NCBI GenBank assembly: GCA_002386525.1
Contig: DGIS01000034.1
Coordinates: 60,230-124,229 of the forward strand
Origin: Sphingobacterium sp. UBA4616
GTDB taxonomy: Bacteria > Bacteroidota > Bacteroidia > Sphingobacteriales > Sphingobacteriaceae
DNA length: 64,000 nt
Direction of reading: 5' to 3'
The notes beneath the pieces are model-generated. The model was given only the letters and a program-made list of their open reading frames with translations. It had not been told where the DNA came from and made no database searches. This document shows positions 54,550 through 63,980 of the stretch, piece after piece. The position numbers and the translations under genes were made by a program. Positions within the stretch are counted from its first letter, which is position 1. Every line of letters starts with the position of its first letter.

Positions 54550-55311
54550 ATGGAGAATTTAAAGCAAAAAACCCTATTTATAGTAGGTTCCGGACCTGGA
54601 GATCCAGAATTATTGACAATAAAAGCTTATAAAGCGATAAAAAATGCTCAAGTACTCTTATATGACAACCTAATTAATAGGGAAATCCTACAAATAGCAG
54701 ACAAAAACTGTAAAAAACACTATGTTGGAAAACATCCATATGGAAAATACGTCCCACAGCAGGATATAAATGAACTTATCTTATATTATTGTAGCAAATT
54801 CGAAAGAGTGGTACGACTTAAGGGCGGAGATCCCTATCTTTTTGGACGTGGTTTTGAAGAATGGCTCACCGTACAACACCGATCTATTAACATCAGCTAC
54901 ATTCCGGGCATCAGCAGCATGCAAGGCGCTGGACTCAACGACATTCCGCTAACACACCGTGGTGTAAGTGAAGGGGTATGGGCATTGACGGGTATGAAAA
55001 AAGATGGAACACTTTCTGCCGATCTGCCGCTCGCCGTTCAAAGCAGATCGACCGTAGTCATTTATATGGGAATGCGTAAGCTCGACGAAATCGCACGCAC
55101 CTACGTACTATACGGAAAAGGGGAAACACCAGCTGCCATTATACAGCATGCGAGCTTGCCACAGCAAAAACAAGTATGCTGCAAAGTCAAGGATCTTGTC
55201 ATGATAAGCAAAGTACATAACATGGGGCATCCGGCAATTATCGTCATCGGAGCGGTTGTAGACTTGCAGCATACATTGGCGGTAGCTGCCGAGCAGCGGC
55301 ACATTATCTAG
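54550..55311 (+). CDS. cobA: uroporphyrinogen-III C-methyltransferase
   Basis: This 253-residue SUMT enzyme has VGSGPGDPELLTIKAYKAI at the N-terminus, LIYYCSKFERVVRLKGGDPYLFGRG, and PGISSMQGAGLNDIPLTHRGVSE with the SAM-binding segments of the family. It makes precorrin-2, the siroheme precursor needed by NirB. The CysG dehydrogenase/ferrochelatase part is absent here and must be encoded elsewhere. It is divergent from nirB across the shared operator region. Confidence 0.93.
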   Translation: MENLKQKTLFIVGSGPGDPELLTIKAYKAIKNAQVLLYDNLINREILQIADKNCKKHYVGKHPYGKYVPQQDINELILYYCSKFERVVRLKGGDPYLFGRGFEEWLTVQHRSINISYIPGISSMQGAGLNDIPLTHRGVSEGVWALTGMKKDGTLSADLPLAVQSRSTVVIYMGMRKLDEIARTYVLYGKGETPAAIIQHASLPQQKQVCCKVKDLVMISKVHNMGHPAIIVIGAVVDLQHTLAVAAEQRHII

Positions 55312-55411
55312 CGCTATAGCTCTGTCAATTTCAGCACGCCATCACTTTACAAGAATAACGATGTCACATACCAGCAGATATATAATTTATTTTAATTCTT
55401 ATAATACATAG

Positions 55412-56014
55412 CTATAATGCTTTCTTTACAATTGGATTGATCCAGTAATCTTCATGATCAGTATGGGAGAAATACTCCATGGGAGTTACGTGGCAATCTA
55501 TGGTTTCATTGAGACCATTTTCTGTATACATAAAAACCTCTTCTGAAGGAAGCACCATGCCGTTGATAATAGCGCCATAGTCCAGATAATGGAGATCAGA
55601 TAGCAGCACGTTTACATAATTTGACACCACCCATTTTTCCATTTCTTCTTTACTCACCCGTTTTATACGATCAGCCAGAAACTTGACCTCCTCCATGTCT
55701 TTTTCAGCACTATCAGCAAAAAACAATTTCAAAAAGGCCTCATATTTATCGAATTCTTTATTTCGGATTGCTTCATTACGAAGAAACAACTTCTCGCCCA
55801 GCTGCCCACAGTGATCGACATATTTTTTCAGTTCCATCTGTGCAAGCTCGCCGTCCGACCATTTTTGCAGTTCAGAAAGTGCATATACATCGGTACCTTG
55901 CCCATCGCATTGATTGAGATACGCCCAGATATCACCCTCCACAACTTTAGGTTTATGATGATCCAATACATTGTAGCCCTGCGCAATCCATGCCTCTATT
56001 TGTTCTCTTCTCAT
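55412..56014 (-). CDS. hypothetical protein
   Basis: This 200-residue cytosolic protein has no recognised domain. It starts MRREQIEAWIAQGYNVLDHHKP and is helical with many acidic residues; a YFSHTDHEDYWINPIVKK tail is distinctive. It is 100 bp from cobA on the opposite strand and 55 bp after the small membrane protein gene. No function can be offered. Confidence 0.75.
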   Translation of the reverse strand: MRREQIEAWIAQGYNVLDHHKPKVVEGDIWAYLNQCDGQGTDVYALSELQKWSDGELAQMELKKYVDHCGQLGEKLFLRNEAIRNKEFDKYEAFLKLFFADSAEKDMEEVKFLADRIKRVSKEEMEKWVVSNYVNVLLSDLHYLDYGAIINGMVLPSEEVFMYTENGLNETIDCHVTPMEYFSHTDHEDYWINPIVKKAL

Positions 56015-56069
56015 AGCTGTTGTTTTTAAAAATTAAACAACAGCGAAACGGTAATCGTTTTCCTTTTTT

Positions 56070-56321
56070 CTAACTGAGATTTCTGGATTTCAATTCTGCA
56101 TCCAAAGCTTTTTCATTTTTACCAAGATATTTATAGGCAATTACAGCCAATACCAGTGGAAAAATCGTCGGCCATGTAATTCCGGCAACGAACAGGCTAT
56201 ACCCAGCGATACCCACACAAAATCCAATGATCGAAGCATTGATTACTTTAGTGGATTTGGATTTCTTTTTGAGAACCAACAACTCTTCATTGGTCAATTC
56301 ATTTAATTTCTTTTCTTCCAT
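56070..56321 (-). CDS. small membrane protein of unknown function
   Basis: This 83-residue protein has a charged N-terminal helix (KLNELTNEELLVLKKKSKS) followed by two membrane helices (about 26-44 and 48-64) and a charged tail (KNEKALDAELKSRN). Similar small two-helix proteins are common in Bacteroidota. Its location before the heat-shock gene gives no clear clue. Confidence 0.75.
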   Translation of the reverse strand: MEEKKLNELTNEELLVLKKKSKSTKVINASIIGFCVGIAGYSLFVAGITWPTIFPLVLAVIAYKYLGKNEKALDAELKSRNLS

Positions 56322-56420
56322 GCGGTTTATTCGATCTTCAGGTTAGTTACTTGATCTCTTTGACGCGAATATAATTATTTAAACGGACAACTCTTACCTA
56401 AATTTTGTCAGTAAAAATGC

Positions 56421-56512
56421 AAAAATTTCAGTTTTCATGAAAAAATTTCAGCTTTTTCACCATGGTATTTTTTTTGCAATTGTTCGGATACAGTCGGCCG
56501 GCTGAAAATTTT
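56421..56512. promoter_or_regulatory. repeated AAATTTCAG motifs before the heat-shock gene
   Basis: AAAAATTTCAG occurs at 56421-56431 and again at 56441-56451, exactly 20 bp apart, and once inverted (CTGAAAATTTT, 56502-56512). The spacing fits two helical turns, so they may be operator sites for the small heat-shock gene. Confidence 0.45.
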
Positions 56513-56541
56513 AATTTTAATAAGTTGTTTTCACTTAATTA

Positions 56542-56550
56542 AAAGGAGGT
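56542..56550 (+). promoter_or_regulatory. strong ribosome binding site of the heat-shock gene
   Basis: AAAGGAGGT lies 5 nt before ATG 56556, a near-complete anti-SD complement that is unusual in Bacteroidota. Confidence 0.7.
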
Positions 56551-56555
56551 TTATC

Positions 56556-57002
56556 ATGAAATTAGCAAAAAGAAACTGGAACAATTTATCGATGTTCTCG
56601 CCCATGTTTGATGATTTTAACCGTGAACTTTTAAACTGGGGCAACAAAAACTACTCGCCTACCAGCACCACGGTCCCAGCAGTAAACATCAAGGAAAATG
56701 GCGACAACTTTGAAGTTGAAGTGGCAGCACCAGGAATGGCCAAAGAGGATTTTAAAATTACGCTTGATGGCAATCTTCTAACCATTTCCTCCGCCAAGGA
56801 AGAGCAGCATGAAGAACAAAAAGACAATTATACGCGTCGGGAATTCAGCTATCAATCTTTCCAACGGAGTTTCGAATTGCCAAAAGATGTGGTGGATCAG
56901 GATAACATCGAGGCTCATTATGAAAATGGTATGCTCAAACTGACAATTCCAAAAAAAGAGGAAGCCAAACAAAAGGAACCTCGAACAATTTACATATCCT
57001 AA
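56556..57002 (+). CDS. small heat-shock protein (Hsp20/alpha-crystallin)
   Basis: This 148-residue protein has an alpha-crystallin domain (about 45-140) with VPAVNIKENGDNFEVEVAAPGMAKEDFKI, the ENGMLKLTIPKKEE motif and the IXI-like tail TIYIS. It acts as an ATP-independent holdase in the cytosol. It has its own strong ribosome binding site and upstream repeats and is followed 78 bp later by a small hypothetical gene. Confidence 0.93.
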   Translation: MKLAKRNWNNLSMFSPMFDDFNRELLNWGNKNYSPTSTTVPAVNIKENGDNFEVEVAAPGMAKEDFKITLDGNLLTISSAKEEQHEEQKDNYTRREFSYQSFQRSFELPKDVVDQDNIEAHYENGMLKLTIPKKEEAKQKEPRTIYIS

Positions 57003-57080
57003 GTCCTATAATACCAACTAGTATGCTGTTGGTCTCCAGAACGGGGACCAACTTCTTTGTTTTCCAAACTTACCGAAATC

Positions 57081-57374
57081 ATGAAAAGATTGAACAATTA
57101 TAGCATTGAAGTGCATATTCCCTGCAAGGATAGTTACATTAAGCTTGCTACTTTTGACCTCGGCAATTGCCCCAAAATTGTCGACGAACTCTTCAATGAA
57201 TTGCTCGGTTCGACCGAACATTCACCGAACAGATTGTTGCGCATCGACCTGTTACTCCATGAAGAAGCGGGCATACAAATTCCGGTTCGGTCCATCAATT
57301 GTACCTTGGACGAACTTGCAGACAACACCAAAGCAATTATCAAAAAAGCTTTTCGCGCATTGAATCTGGAATAG
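57081..57374 (+). CDS. hypothetical small protein
   Basis: ATG 57081 (MKRLNNYS) gives 97 residues; a TTG at 57057 is less likely. The body (IEVHIPCKDSYIKLATFDLGNCPKIVDELFNELLG) looks like a compact alpha/beta fold. No domain is recognised. It follows the heat-shock gene on the same strand and could share its transcript. Confidence 0.65.
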   Translation: MKRLNNYSIEVHIPCKDSYIKLATFDLGNCPKIVDELFNELLGSTEHSPNRLLRIDLLLHEEAGIQIPVRSINCTLDELADNTKAIIKKAFRALNLE

Positions 57375-57548
57375 CACAGTTGGATTCAAACATATTTTTT
57401 ACAATAAATTTTTAAGGAAAACTTGATTTTCTTCCAATCGATTTATAATTTGGCCACGGTTTTTTCCTCAAGAAATCACAGGAATCCGAACCGGCATTTT
57501 TTGAAAGCTATTATTCTATCTTAAAACATAAATTTTAGTTATTGGATC

Positions 57549-58403
57549 ATGTTTACAAAATTACTAATTACAAACCAACGCCCAAGTCTATCTTTCAGGC
57601 CTTTTCTTGCTGCACTTGTGGTGCTTGCAAACAGTTTTTACCTCTCAGCGCAGGTAGCCGCTCCCAGCAAATCACGCTTCGAAGCAAGGTTGCTCAATAT
57701 CGAAGCTCCCAGCAATGAGCCATTCCGCTACAACACCACGTTAACCAACGCAAGTAGCCAGACCCTTATTTACAACTTAGATGCACAGCTACCGCAAGGT
57801 TGGCAGATCAGCTATCGCGTAGATGGATCGCTCGTAACCTCTATTCAGATGCAACCGGGCAAAACGCAAGAAATCGGCATCGAAATTAGTTGCCCAATTA
57901 CCGCTAAACCCGATAAATATAAAATTCCTCTTAAAGCAACTTCACCGATAGACAATTTCCAACTGGAATTGGAAGCTGTCGTAAAAGGATCTTATGCGCT
58001 GGAGATGACTACACCTACCGGCAGGCTCAGTGATGAAGTCGTATCAGGCAGTAACAAAGAAATTGTCCTGCAACTTAAAAACACAGGAACACTTCCCCTC
58101 AACACCTTGGAACTGGGATCGCAACTGCCCACCCGCTGGGAAGCCACATTCACACCAGCTACAATCAAGCAACTTGAAGCGGGAAAATCAGTTGATGTCA
58201 AAGTAAATCTTAAAGTTCCGGATAAAACAATCGCTGGTGATTATGCTGCTAAATTCGATGTCAAGTCTGCCAACAGCACTACAGATCTTTCGTTTCGCAT
58301 TATTGTTAAAACTTCGCTACTTTCTGGCTGGATCGGACTATTGGTCATCTTCATAGCAATAGGACTGATATATTATCTCATCCGAAAATATGGAAGAAGA
58401 TAA
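57549..58403 (+). CDS. NEW3-domain membrane protein
   Basis: This 284-residue protein has a signal peptide (to about residue 35, LSAQ), two beta-sandwich NEW3-type domains (about 40-140 and 150-255, with GTLPLNTLELGSQLPTRWEATFTPATIKQLEAGKSVDVKVNL) and a C-terminal membrane helix (about 257-280, WIGLLVIFIAIGLIYYLIRK). It starts an operon with an ABC ATPase (32 bp downstream) and a permease and is probably an extracytoplasmic accessory of that transporter. Confidence 0.8.
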   Translation: MFTKLLITNQRPSLSFRPFLAALVVLANSFYLSAQVAAPSKSRFEARLLNIEAPSNEPFRYNTTLTNASSQTLIYNLDAQLPQGWQISYRVDGSLVTSIQMQPGKTQEIGIEISCPITAKPDKYKIPLKATSPIDNFQLELEAVVKGSYALEMTTPTGRLSDEVVSGSNKEIVLQLKNTGTLPLNTLELGSQLPTRWEATFTPATIKQLEAGKSVDVKVNLKVPDKTIAGDYAAKFDVKSANSTTDLSFRIIVKTSLLSGWIGLLVIFIAIGLIYYLIRKYGRR

Positions 58404-58435
58404 ATCCTGATTTGATAATCCCAAAGACTCTCAAC

Positions 58436-59383
58436 ATGAAGGATCCTATTATTCAACTGTCAAGTTTGACAAAGAGCTATGGCAAAACGAAAGCAGTGGA
58501 CGCTTTGGACCTAAAGATTTATCCGGGTGAAATCTTTGGACTTCTAGGGCCCAACGGAGCAGGTAAAACGACAAGTATCTTAATGATGCTCGGACTTACC
58601 GAGCCGAGCTCTGGTACAGCCTACGTCTGCGGACATGATGCCACAAGAAATCCCATCGCTGTCAAAAGAAAGGTAGGCTACCTGCCCGACAATGTGGGTT
58701 TTTATCCCGAAATGACCGCTTTGGAAAACTTAAGTTTTATCGCGGAACTCAATGGGCTACCAAGAGCTCAAGCGCGCAAAAAGTCGCAGGAAATGCTCCA
58801 AACAGTGGGCTTGGCAAACGAAATGCACAAAAAAACCGCTGCCTTTTCGCGTGGAATGAAACAGCGACTCGGCCTGGCTGAAGTGCTCATCAAAGCACCC
58901 GCCGTTGCTATCCTCGACGAGCCGACTCTGGGTATTGACCCCAAAGGTGTGGACGAATTTTTGGAACTGATCAAACAGCTCAGCAAAGAGCAGAACCTTA
59001 CCGTACTGCTCTCTTCGCACCATCTTCATCAAGTACAACGCGTCTGCGATCGAGTGGGTATCTTTGTAGGCGGTAAACTGTTGGTCGAAGGTTCCATCGA
59101 CAGCTTGGCCAACAACCTCCAGCAACAAGAAGGCGTCAGTACAGTTATCATGCTCGAAAATAGTGGCGACAGTAAACGCTTTGAGTCGGCGCTCAAAGAA
59201 CTCCCCGGGCTTCGGACTCTTTCTTTAGACGGCGACAGTATTAAGTTGAAATCAGAAAAAGACAACACCGCCGATGCCGTCCGCATCCTGGTACAGCATG
59301 GCGCTGCAATTGTTTCTGTACAGCGCAATGATTATGCGCTTGACCAAATCTATCATACGTATTTCGAAAATAGTAAATTATAA
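58436..59383 (+). CDS. ABC transporter ATP-binding protein
   Basis: ATG 58436 gives 315 residues (MKDPIIQLSSL); a TTG at 58412 is not used here. The nucleotide-binding domain has Walker A GPNGAGKTT, signature FSRGMKQRLGLAE, and Walker B AILDEPTLGID with H-loop SSHHLHQ. A C-terminal extension of about 90 residues is typical of CcmA/DrrA-type subunits. The permease gene starts 2 bp after the stop. Confidence 0.93.
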   Translation: MKDPIIQLSSLTKSYGKTKAVDALDLKIYPGEIFGLLGPNGAGKTTSILMMLGLTEPSSGTAYVCGHDATRNPIAVKRKVGYLPDNVGFYPEMTALENLSFIAELNGLPRAQARKKSQEMLQTVGLANEMHKKTAAFSRGMKQRLGLAEVLIKAPAVAILDEPTLGIDPKGVDEFLELIKQLSKEQNLTVLLSSHHLHQVQRVCDRVGIFVGGKLLVEGSIDSLANNLQQQEGVSTVIMLENSGDSKRFESALKELPGLRTLSLDGDSIKLKSEKDNTADAVRILVQHGAAIVSVQRNDYALDQIYHTYFENSKL

Positions 59384-59385
59384 AA

Positions 59386-60327
59386 ATGATGAATGTATTG
59401 ATCAATAAGGAGGTTGCCACACATATCCGCAGCTGGCGCTTTATCGTGCTGATCCTGCTGATTGTACTGACATTTGGCGCATCCCTGTATGTTTCATCTT
59501 CAGGACTTAAAGAAGCTGTCGGTAATATGAAAGATCCCGACCAGTCATTCCTTTACCTCAAGCTGCTTACAACTACGGATAACTCGATCCCTCCATTCCA
59601 TGTGTTTCTGAATTTTTTGGCTCCCCTATTGGGTATAGCCCTTGGCTTTGATGCCATTAATGCCGAGTATAACAGCGGCACTTTAACACGACTTGTGGCA
59701 CAGCCGATCTATCGCGACAGCCTTTTAATTTCCAAGTTTCTTGCTCCGCTGATTGTTGTGAGCACCCTATTTACCGCACTGGTATTGCTCATGATCGGGG
59801 GAGGACTAATCGGCACAGGTGTGCGGATAGAACCACAGGAACTCCTGCGCATCTTAGGATTCACCCTGATCAGCATACTATACGTTGCCTTCTGGCTCAG
59901 TCTGTCGATATTACTTTCCATTCGTTTTAGGCAGCCGGCAACTTCAGCGTTGACAGCCATCGGCATCTGGCTATTTTTTACGGTATTTTTTCCGATTTTG
60001 GTCAACTTGGCCATACGGCCATTTTTACCCAATCCCAATTACATTTCAGAGCAGGAATACCTGAGCTACAACGAACTCATTCTTAATCTGCTCCGCCTAT
60101 CGCCCAGCCAGCTTTACACCGATGCCACTACAACCTTATTAATGCCATCGGTACGCAGCCTTGGCCCCATCGCCATGGAACAGATGGTTGGCGCCATTCC
60201 CGCACCACTTTCCTTTCGCGAGAGTTTCCTGATGGTATGGCCGCAGATCAGTGGGCTTACAGCAGCCATGATGATCTGCTTTGCCTGGTCCTATTTCATT
60301 TTTATGCGAAGAGAAATTCGGAATTAG
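59386..60327 (+). CDS. ABC-2-type transporter permease
   Basis: This 313-residue protein has six membrane helices in the ABC-2 pattern with a large external loop (NAEYNSGTLTRLVAQPIYRDSLLISKFL is a typical cytosolic segment). It forms the channel with the ATPase; together with the NEW3 protein it resembles Bacteroidota systems often annotated as export or envelope maintenance units. The substrate is unknown. Confidence 0.88.
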   Translation: MMNVLINKEVATHIRSWRFIVLILLIVLTFGASLYVSSSGLKEAVGNMKDPDQSFLYLKLLTTTDNSIPPFHVFLNFLAPLLGIALGFDAINAEYNSGTLTRLVAQPIYRDSLLISKFLAPLIVVSTLFTALVLLMIGGGLIGTGVRIEPQELLRILGFTLISILYVAFWLSLSILLSIRFRQPATSALTAIGIWLFFTVFFPILVNLAIRPFLPNPNYISEQEYLSYNELILNLLRLSPSQLYTDATTTLLMPSVRSLGPIAMEQMVGAIPAPLSFRESFLMVWPQISGLTAAMMICFAWSYFIFMRREIRN

Positions 60328-60407
60328 GAAAGTTTTATTATCGATCAAATACGTTTAAAAGCAGGATCTATGCAAGTCAAATTGTCGTGCAATAGATTAC
60401 AAAAAAT

Positions 60408-60439
60408 AAAGGTTGCCTGGAATAACTCCGGCAACCTTT
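60408..60439. terminator. terminator between the ABC operon and doxX
   Basis: Perfect 10-bp stem AAAGGTTGCC (60408-60417) with GGCAACCTTT (60430-60439) and a 12-nt loop, lying between convergent genes. Confidence 0.8.
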
Positions 60440-60512
60440 ATGCATTTAAGATTAATCCCCCCCTTAAGCAGAGGGCACTCTGTAAACAGTTATCCTAGTA
60501 TACTGTTCGAAT

Positions 60513-60905
60513 TTATGTATCACTTGTGCTTTTTAATGCCCATGCTACCAGCACTGGCTGAAAAAACAAGCGTGCTAGGCGTTTACCGTCCGTATCCAGA
60601 CCAAATCCATCGCGGCGATCGGTATATTGTGCAATATTTCCAGGAAATACTGCCGCAAAAAAAGCAGCAGCAATTTTCCCAACCTTCGACCGCTGTTTAG
60701 CAGGCGCCAGTATCAATGCTGCCCCCAGGGCAATCTCAGCGTAGCCAGAATATACAACGGTGTCGTCTTTGGAGATCGGCACCCAATCCGGCACTTGTGC
60801 CCGAAATTCTTTGCGAGAAAATGTCAGGTGTCCAATTCCCGCCACAACTAAAAATGCACCTAAACCATACCGTGCAATTTTTTGCATTTGCGATTTATCC
60901 TTCAT
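60513..60905 (-). CDS. DoxX-family membrane protein
   Basis: This 130-residue protein has four membrane helices, including GLGAFLVVAGIGHLTFSRKEFRAQVPDW and YAEIALGAALILAP, matching small DoxX-like proteins. These are sometimes linked to thiosulfate:quinone reduction, but most are uncharacterised. It stands alone. Confidence 0.82.
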   Translation of the reverse strand: MKDKSQMQKIARYGLGAFLVVAGIGHLTFSRKEFRAQVPDWVPISKDDTVVYSGYAEIALGAALILAPAKQRSKVGKIAAAFFAAVFPGNIAQYTDRRDGFGLDTDGKRLARLFFQPVLVAWALKSTSDT

Positions 60906-61301
60906 CTTTTAAATTTTAAAGAGTACAGCTATCTTAGTGGAATTGTTTTTCCATGCTAAAAAAAGAAGTATCCAGTTTGAAAAAAAGCGGACTATCCATT
61001 ATGAGGAAATCCGCTTTAATAGATAGACATAGGGAAATCCGCCACATTGGGCAGCGTCTACCATAGACCGAATCGATGTCAAGCAATAAACATTTCCCGT
61101 CGTTCAATCGTTTTCAAAGAAATAAATTAAATGCAGTCCGCACTAATTTCAAAACCAAAAACAGCCTATCTGTAGATGATAGGCTGCCTTTCGAATAGGA
61201 ACTCAAATCGATCAACCTGTCAAGACCTGAACTGTTCCCGCTGATCGAACGTTTTAAATAAAATAAATACATTCATCGTAATTCCTATTGATGTCAATTC
61301 A
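60906..61301. other. intergenic region with two hairpins
   Basis: No gene is seen in these 396 bp. Two hairpins occur: AAAAGCGGA (60983-60991) with TCCGCTTT (61010-61017), and a perfect 9-bp stem CAGCCTATC (61162-61170) with GATAGGCTG (61178-61186). The second is a plausible terminator for the GH26 gene on the minus strand. The rest shows nothing I can interpret. Confidence 0.6.
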
Positions 61302-62579
61302 TTACTGGATCACACCACCCAGTGTTGGATCTTCCCCTACCCTAGGATTACTTAAACCGTTTTTAAAAGCATCTATCGCATCCTGTGCAATGGTAAAGCG
61401 CCAGTCTGTCTCCTTGTTGATATTAAACCATACAAAACTTTTTATTTTTGGGAACTGCGTTTCCAGCTGGACAAACATATCTTTGATCCACGCGGCTTTA
61501 TCACCGCCTGTCGATGAACAGCCCATTTCAGCAATAAAAATTGGTTTTTTGGGGAAAGCAGTAGTTAACTTATTATAAAGTGGACCAAAAACCTGTGCAA
61601 AGGACTGCCAGGAAGACCAGCTCTGGGAGGTCCCAAAGTTGTATCCATCCATACCGATGAGATCCACATACTCATCCCCTGGATAATAAGATTCTACCGT
61701 TTGCGGATTTTTATTACCATTGCCGTTATTGGGTGCCCACACCCAACGTGCATTTGTTCCACCCGCCGCACGTACCTTATCGTGCACATAGCGAAAGGCT
61801 TTGATATAAGTAGCTACGGGTACCACCTGATCATTCTGCATGCTCCAGGGATACCAGTCCCCATTAAATTCATGCGCAAATCGCAACACGACTGGCTTAC
61901 CAAATTTGGCCAACGCTTCCCCGTAGCGTTTGATGTCGTTATCATATTTCCCTGACATCAATTCATCGAGTCCCATCATGGGCTCCCAGGTTACGTGCGG
62001 TACATAGCCCGCAGCCGATGCTTCCTGACAAAATAGAGATGGAAACTCGCGTGCTCCATCGGCGTTCCAGCCATTGAACATCATGGTCATGCTCGGCTTT
62101 TTGCCAAACCCATTGTAAAACGTCATTGGCGTTCCTGAATCATCAAAAAAGCCCCAATAAAACAAGCTTGCATCAGTTTTCTGATTGACTTCGAGCGCAA
62201 CAACACTCGATTTACCACCAAAAGTTAAAGCAAAAGATGCCGTCCCCGCCTGTGCCGGGACACCACTTATTTTATACAGCAATGAACCATAGCCTTTTTC
62301 CAAACGCCCTTGCTGCAAGGTCGCCGTCAACCCCAACACACCGGTTGAGGCGATGGACGCTCCATTTTCAAAGGCTGCCCCATTACCACCAGCATAAGGA
62401 AGATAGACCTCTGCCTCGTACGTAGATCCTGCAACCGCTGCTTTTGACACTTGCATAAATGCCGCATCCAAAGATTGAATCTCAGCAGATCCGTTAATAA
62501 TTTCGGCATTGTTTTTTGAGCAGCAGCACAAGTAAAAACACAGTGTTATGAGCAATAGATATGATTTTTTAGCCATCAT
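61302..62579 (-). CDS. GH26 endo-beta-mannanase, probable lipoprotein
   Basis: This 425-residue protein has an N-terminal signal with a Cys-rich lipobox region (YLCCCS, residues 16-21). After a beta-sandwich accessory region (about 30-130) comes the GH26 barrel with acid/base Glu237 in RFAHEFNGDWYPW and nucleophile Glu351 in FIAEMGCSS. The family includes beta-1,4-mannanases; a mannan substrate is most likely, and surface display fits a lipoprotein start. It starts 27 bp after the glycan-binding lipoprotein. Confidence 0.9.
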   Translation of the reverse strand: MMAKKSYLLLITLCFYLCCCSKNNAEIINGSAEIQSLDAAFMQVSKAAVAGSTYEAEVYLPYAGGNGAAFENGASIASTGVLGLTATLQQGRLEKGYGSLLYKISGVPAQAGTASFALTFGGKSSVVALEVNQKTDASLFYWGFFDDSGTPMTFYNGFGKKPSMTMMFNGWNADGAREFPSLFCQEASAAGYVPHVTWEPMMGLDELMSGKYDNDIKRYGEALAKFGKPVVLRFAHEFNGDWYPWSMQNDQVVPVATYIKAFRYVHDKVRAAGGTNARWVWAPNNGNGNKNPQTVESYYPGDEYVDLIGMDGYNFGTSQSWSSWQSFAQVFGPLYNKLTTAFPKKPIFIAEMGCSSTGGDKAAWIKDMFVQLETQFPKIKSFVWFNINKETDWRFTIAQDAIDAFKNGLSNPRVGEDPTLGGVIQ

Positions 62580-62606
62580 TATGATATAATTTTTATGCGT
62601 TAATTT

Positions 62607-63929
62607 TTATTTTACAAATAGAATGTCATCAAAATAGATCGTTTCATCCTGCGGTACATTCCAGTTATTCAATCGCCAGCCAAATTTTCGGAAGGTCGTT
62701 CCTTTACTCCACATTGGCCTACCGGAACCTTTGCCGATTGGAATTTTATAATAGGTCCATTCGTTCGTCACGATAATGCCTACTCCGGCAAAATCATTTC
62801 CATAGCCATCCGGCATTCCGTCACCCATTAAAGCCATTTGTATGCCTTCATTGCCAGCACCAGAAGTCGTTCCTTTCGCCCAGAAAGTAATGTAGTTATA
62901 GCCTTTGTCTTCAAAGCCCACCGTATTGACCAGTCCGCCGGGCGAGTAATTATTTGCCGCATATTTAATTGCCAAAGAAGACGTTCCCCGCTTAAAGACA
63001 CTGGCGGATATTGATTGACTAGATCCATAATCGTCGCCATCTTTATTGGCTCCGGTATTCGCGCCATAAGCATCTGTAAATACCTGCAGTGCAAGATTTA
63101 AATTGACCAGTTCGAATGCACTTTTTGTTGTTCCAAAAGGTGTCACCAGGTCGATGGTTGAGCGCGAAATACCTTCCATCTCCGGAACCTTTACCTGTAA
63201 GCTGTTAGCTGACTGTGCTAGAATAGAGAGTGCTGTTTCGCCATTAGTAAACTTCAAGGCCGTTACTTTGTCGAGATTCTGTCCAGAGATGGTGATGGTA
63301 GCACCCGGCGTCACATTGATCTCCGATGTTGTATTTGCAGACGGAAACAGACCTGCGATATTGATATCCACCAAAGTAGTTGCCCGTTTTTGATCCAGCG
63401 TATAACGGCTTGGATTGGCAATCTGCACCGCTACAACCAAATGTTTACCAAAGTTGTCCGGATCTGTAATAACACTGTTGTCCACCTCAAGATAAAATGT
63501 TGCAGCGCCATTCTCCGGCACATCCAACCGATTGGGCAAGCTATATTTTGTCACGGGCAGCGCTTTATAGTCAGTTCCAAGCGTACCTTGCTTTAAGAGT
63601 TGCTCTAAGGTATCTGTATTCGCTTTAACGTCAACGCTAAATGCGCCTTTCGCTGTGCCCGAAAGGGATGCACCTAATAGGATCTTTGTTTTGTTGGATT
63701 GTTCATCGACGATATAGTTCATCCCCGTTGGACTGATCCCATTGGATGATCCCGGAACGGGATAGATCGCATTTGATCCCATGGAAAAATTAACGCTTTG
63801 CGGCATGTAAATAAGCGAATCGCCATATTCTTTTGCCGAATCATCCTTTTGACAGGCCGCAAAAGTAAAGGCCATAGCCCAGGCAATGAACATCCTGTAT
63901 ATGTTATTTTTATAATTGAGTAGATTCAT
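62607..63929 (-). CDS. surface glycan-binding lipoprotein with IPT/TIG domain
   Basis: This 440-residue protein has lipobox FAAC with Cys26; ATG 63893 is an alternative start. Order: a DUF1735-like beta domain (about 35-190), an IPT/TIG domain (about 190-275, PGATITISGQNLDKVTALKFTNG), and a C-terminal CBM-like beta-sandwich (about 275-440). Such proteins in Sus loci lie next to SusD and bind the polymer at the cell surface. The SusD gene is expected just beyond the right edge. Confidence 0.85.
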   Translation of the reverse strand: MNLLNYKNNIYRMFIAWAMAFTFAACQKDDSAKEYGDSLIYMPQSVNFSMGSNAIYPVPGSSNGISPTGMNYIVDEQSNKTKILLGASLSGTAKGAFSVDVKANTDTLEQLLKQGTLGTDYKALPVTKYSLPNRLDVPENGAATFYLEVDNSVITDPDNFGKHLVVAVQIANPSRYTLDQKRATTLVDINIAGLFPSANTTSEINVTPGATITISGQNLDKVTALKFTNGETALSILAQSANSLQVKVPEMEGISRSTIDLVTPFGTTKSAFELVNLNLALQVFTDAYGANTGANKDGDDYGSSQSISASVFKRGTSSLAIKYAANNYSPGGLVNTVGFEDKGYNYITFWAKGTTSGAGNEGIQMALMGDGMPDGYGNDFAGVGIIVTNEWTYYKIPIGKGSGRPMWSKGTTFRKFGWRLNNWNVPQDETIYFDDILFVK

Positions 63930-63980
63930 CTGTTCACTCCTCTTTTTATTTTTTCAACTTGTTAATAAACTTCCATAACC

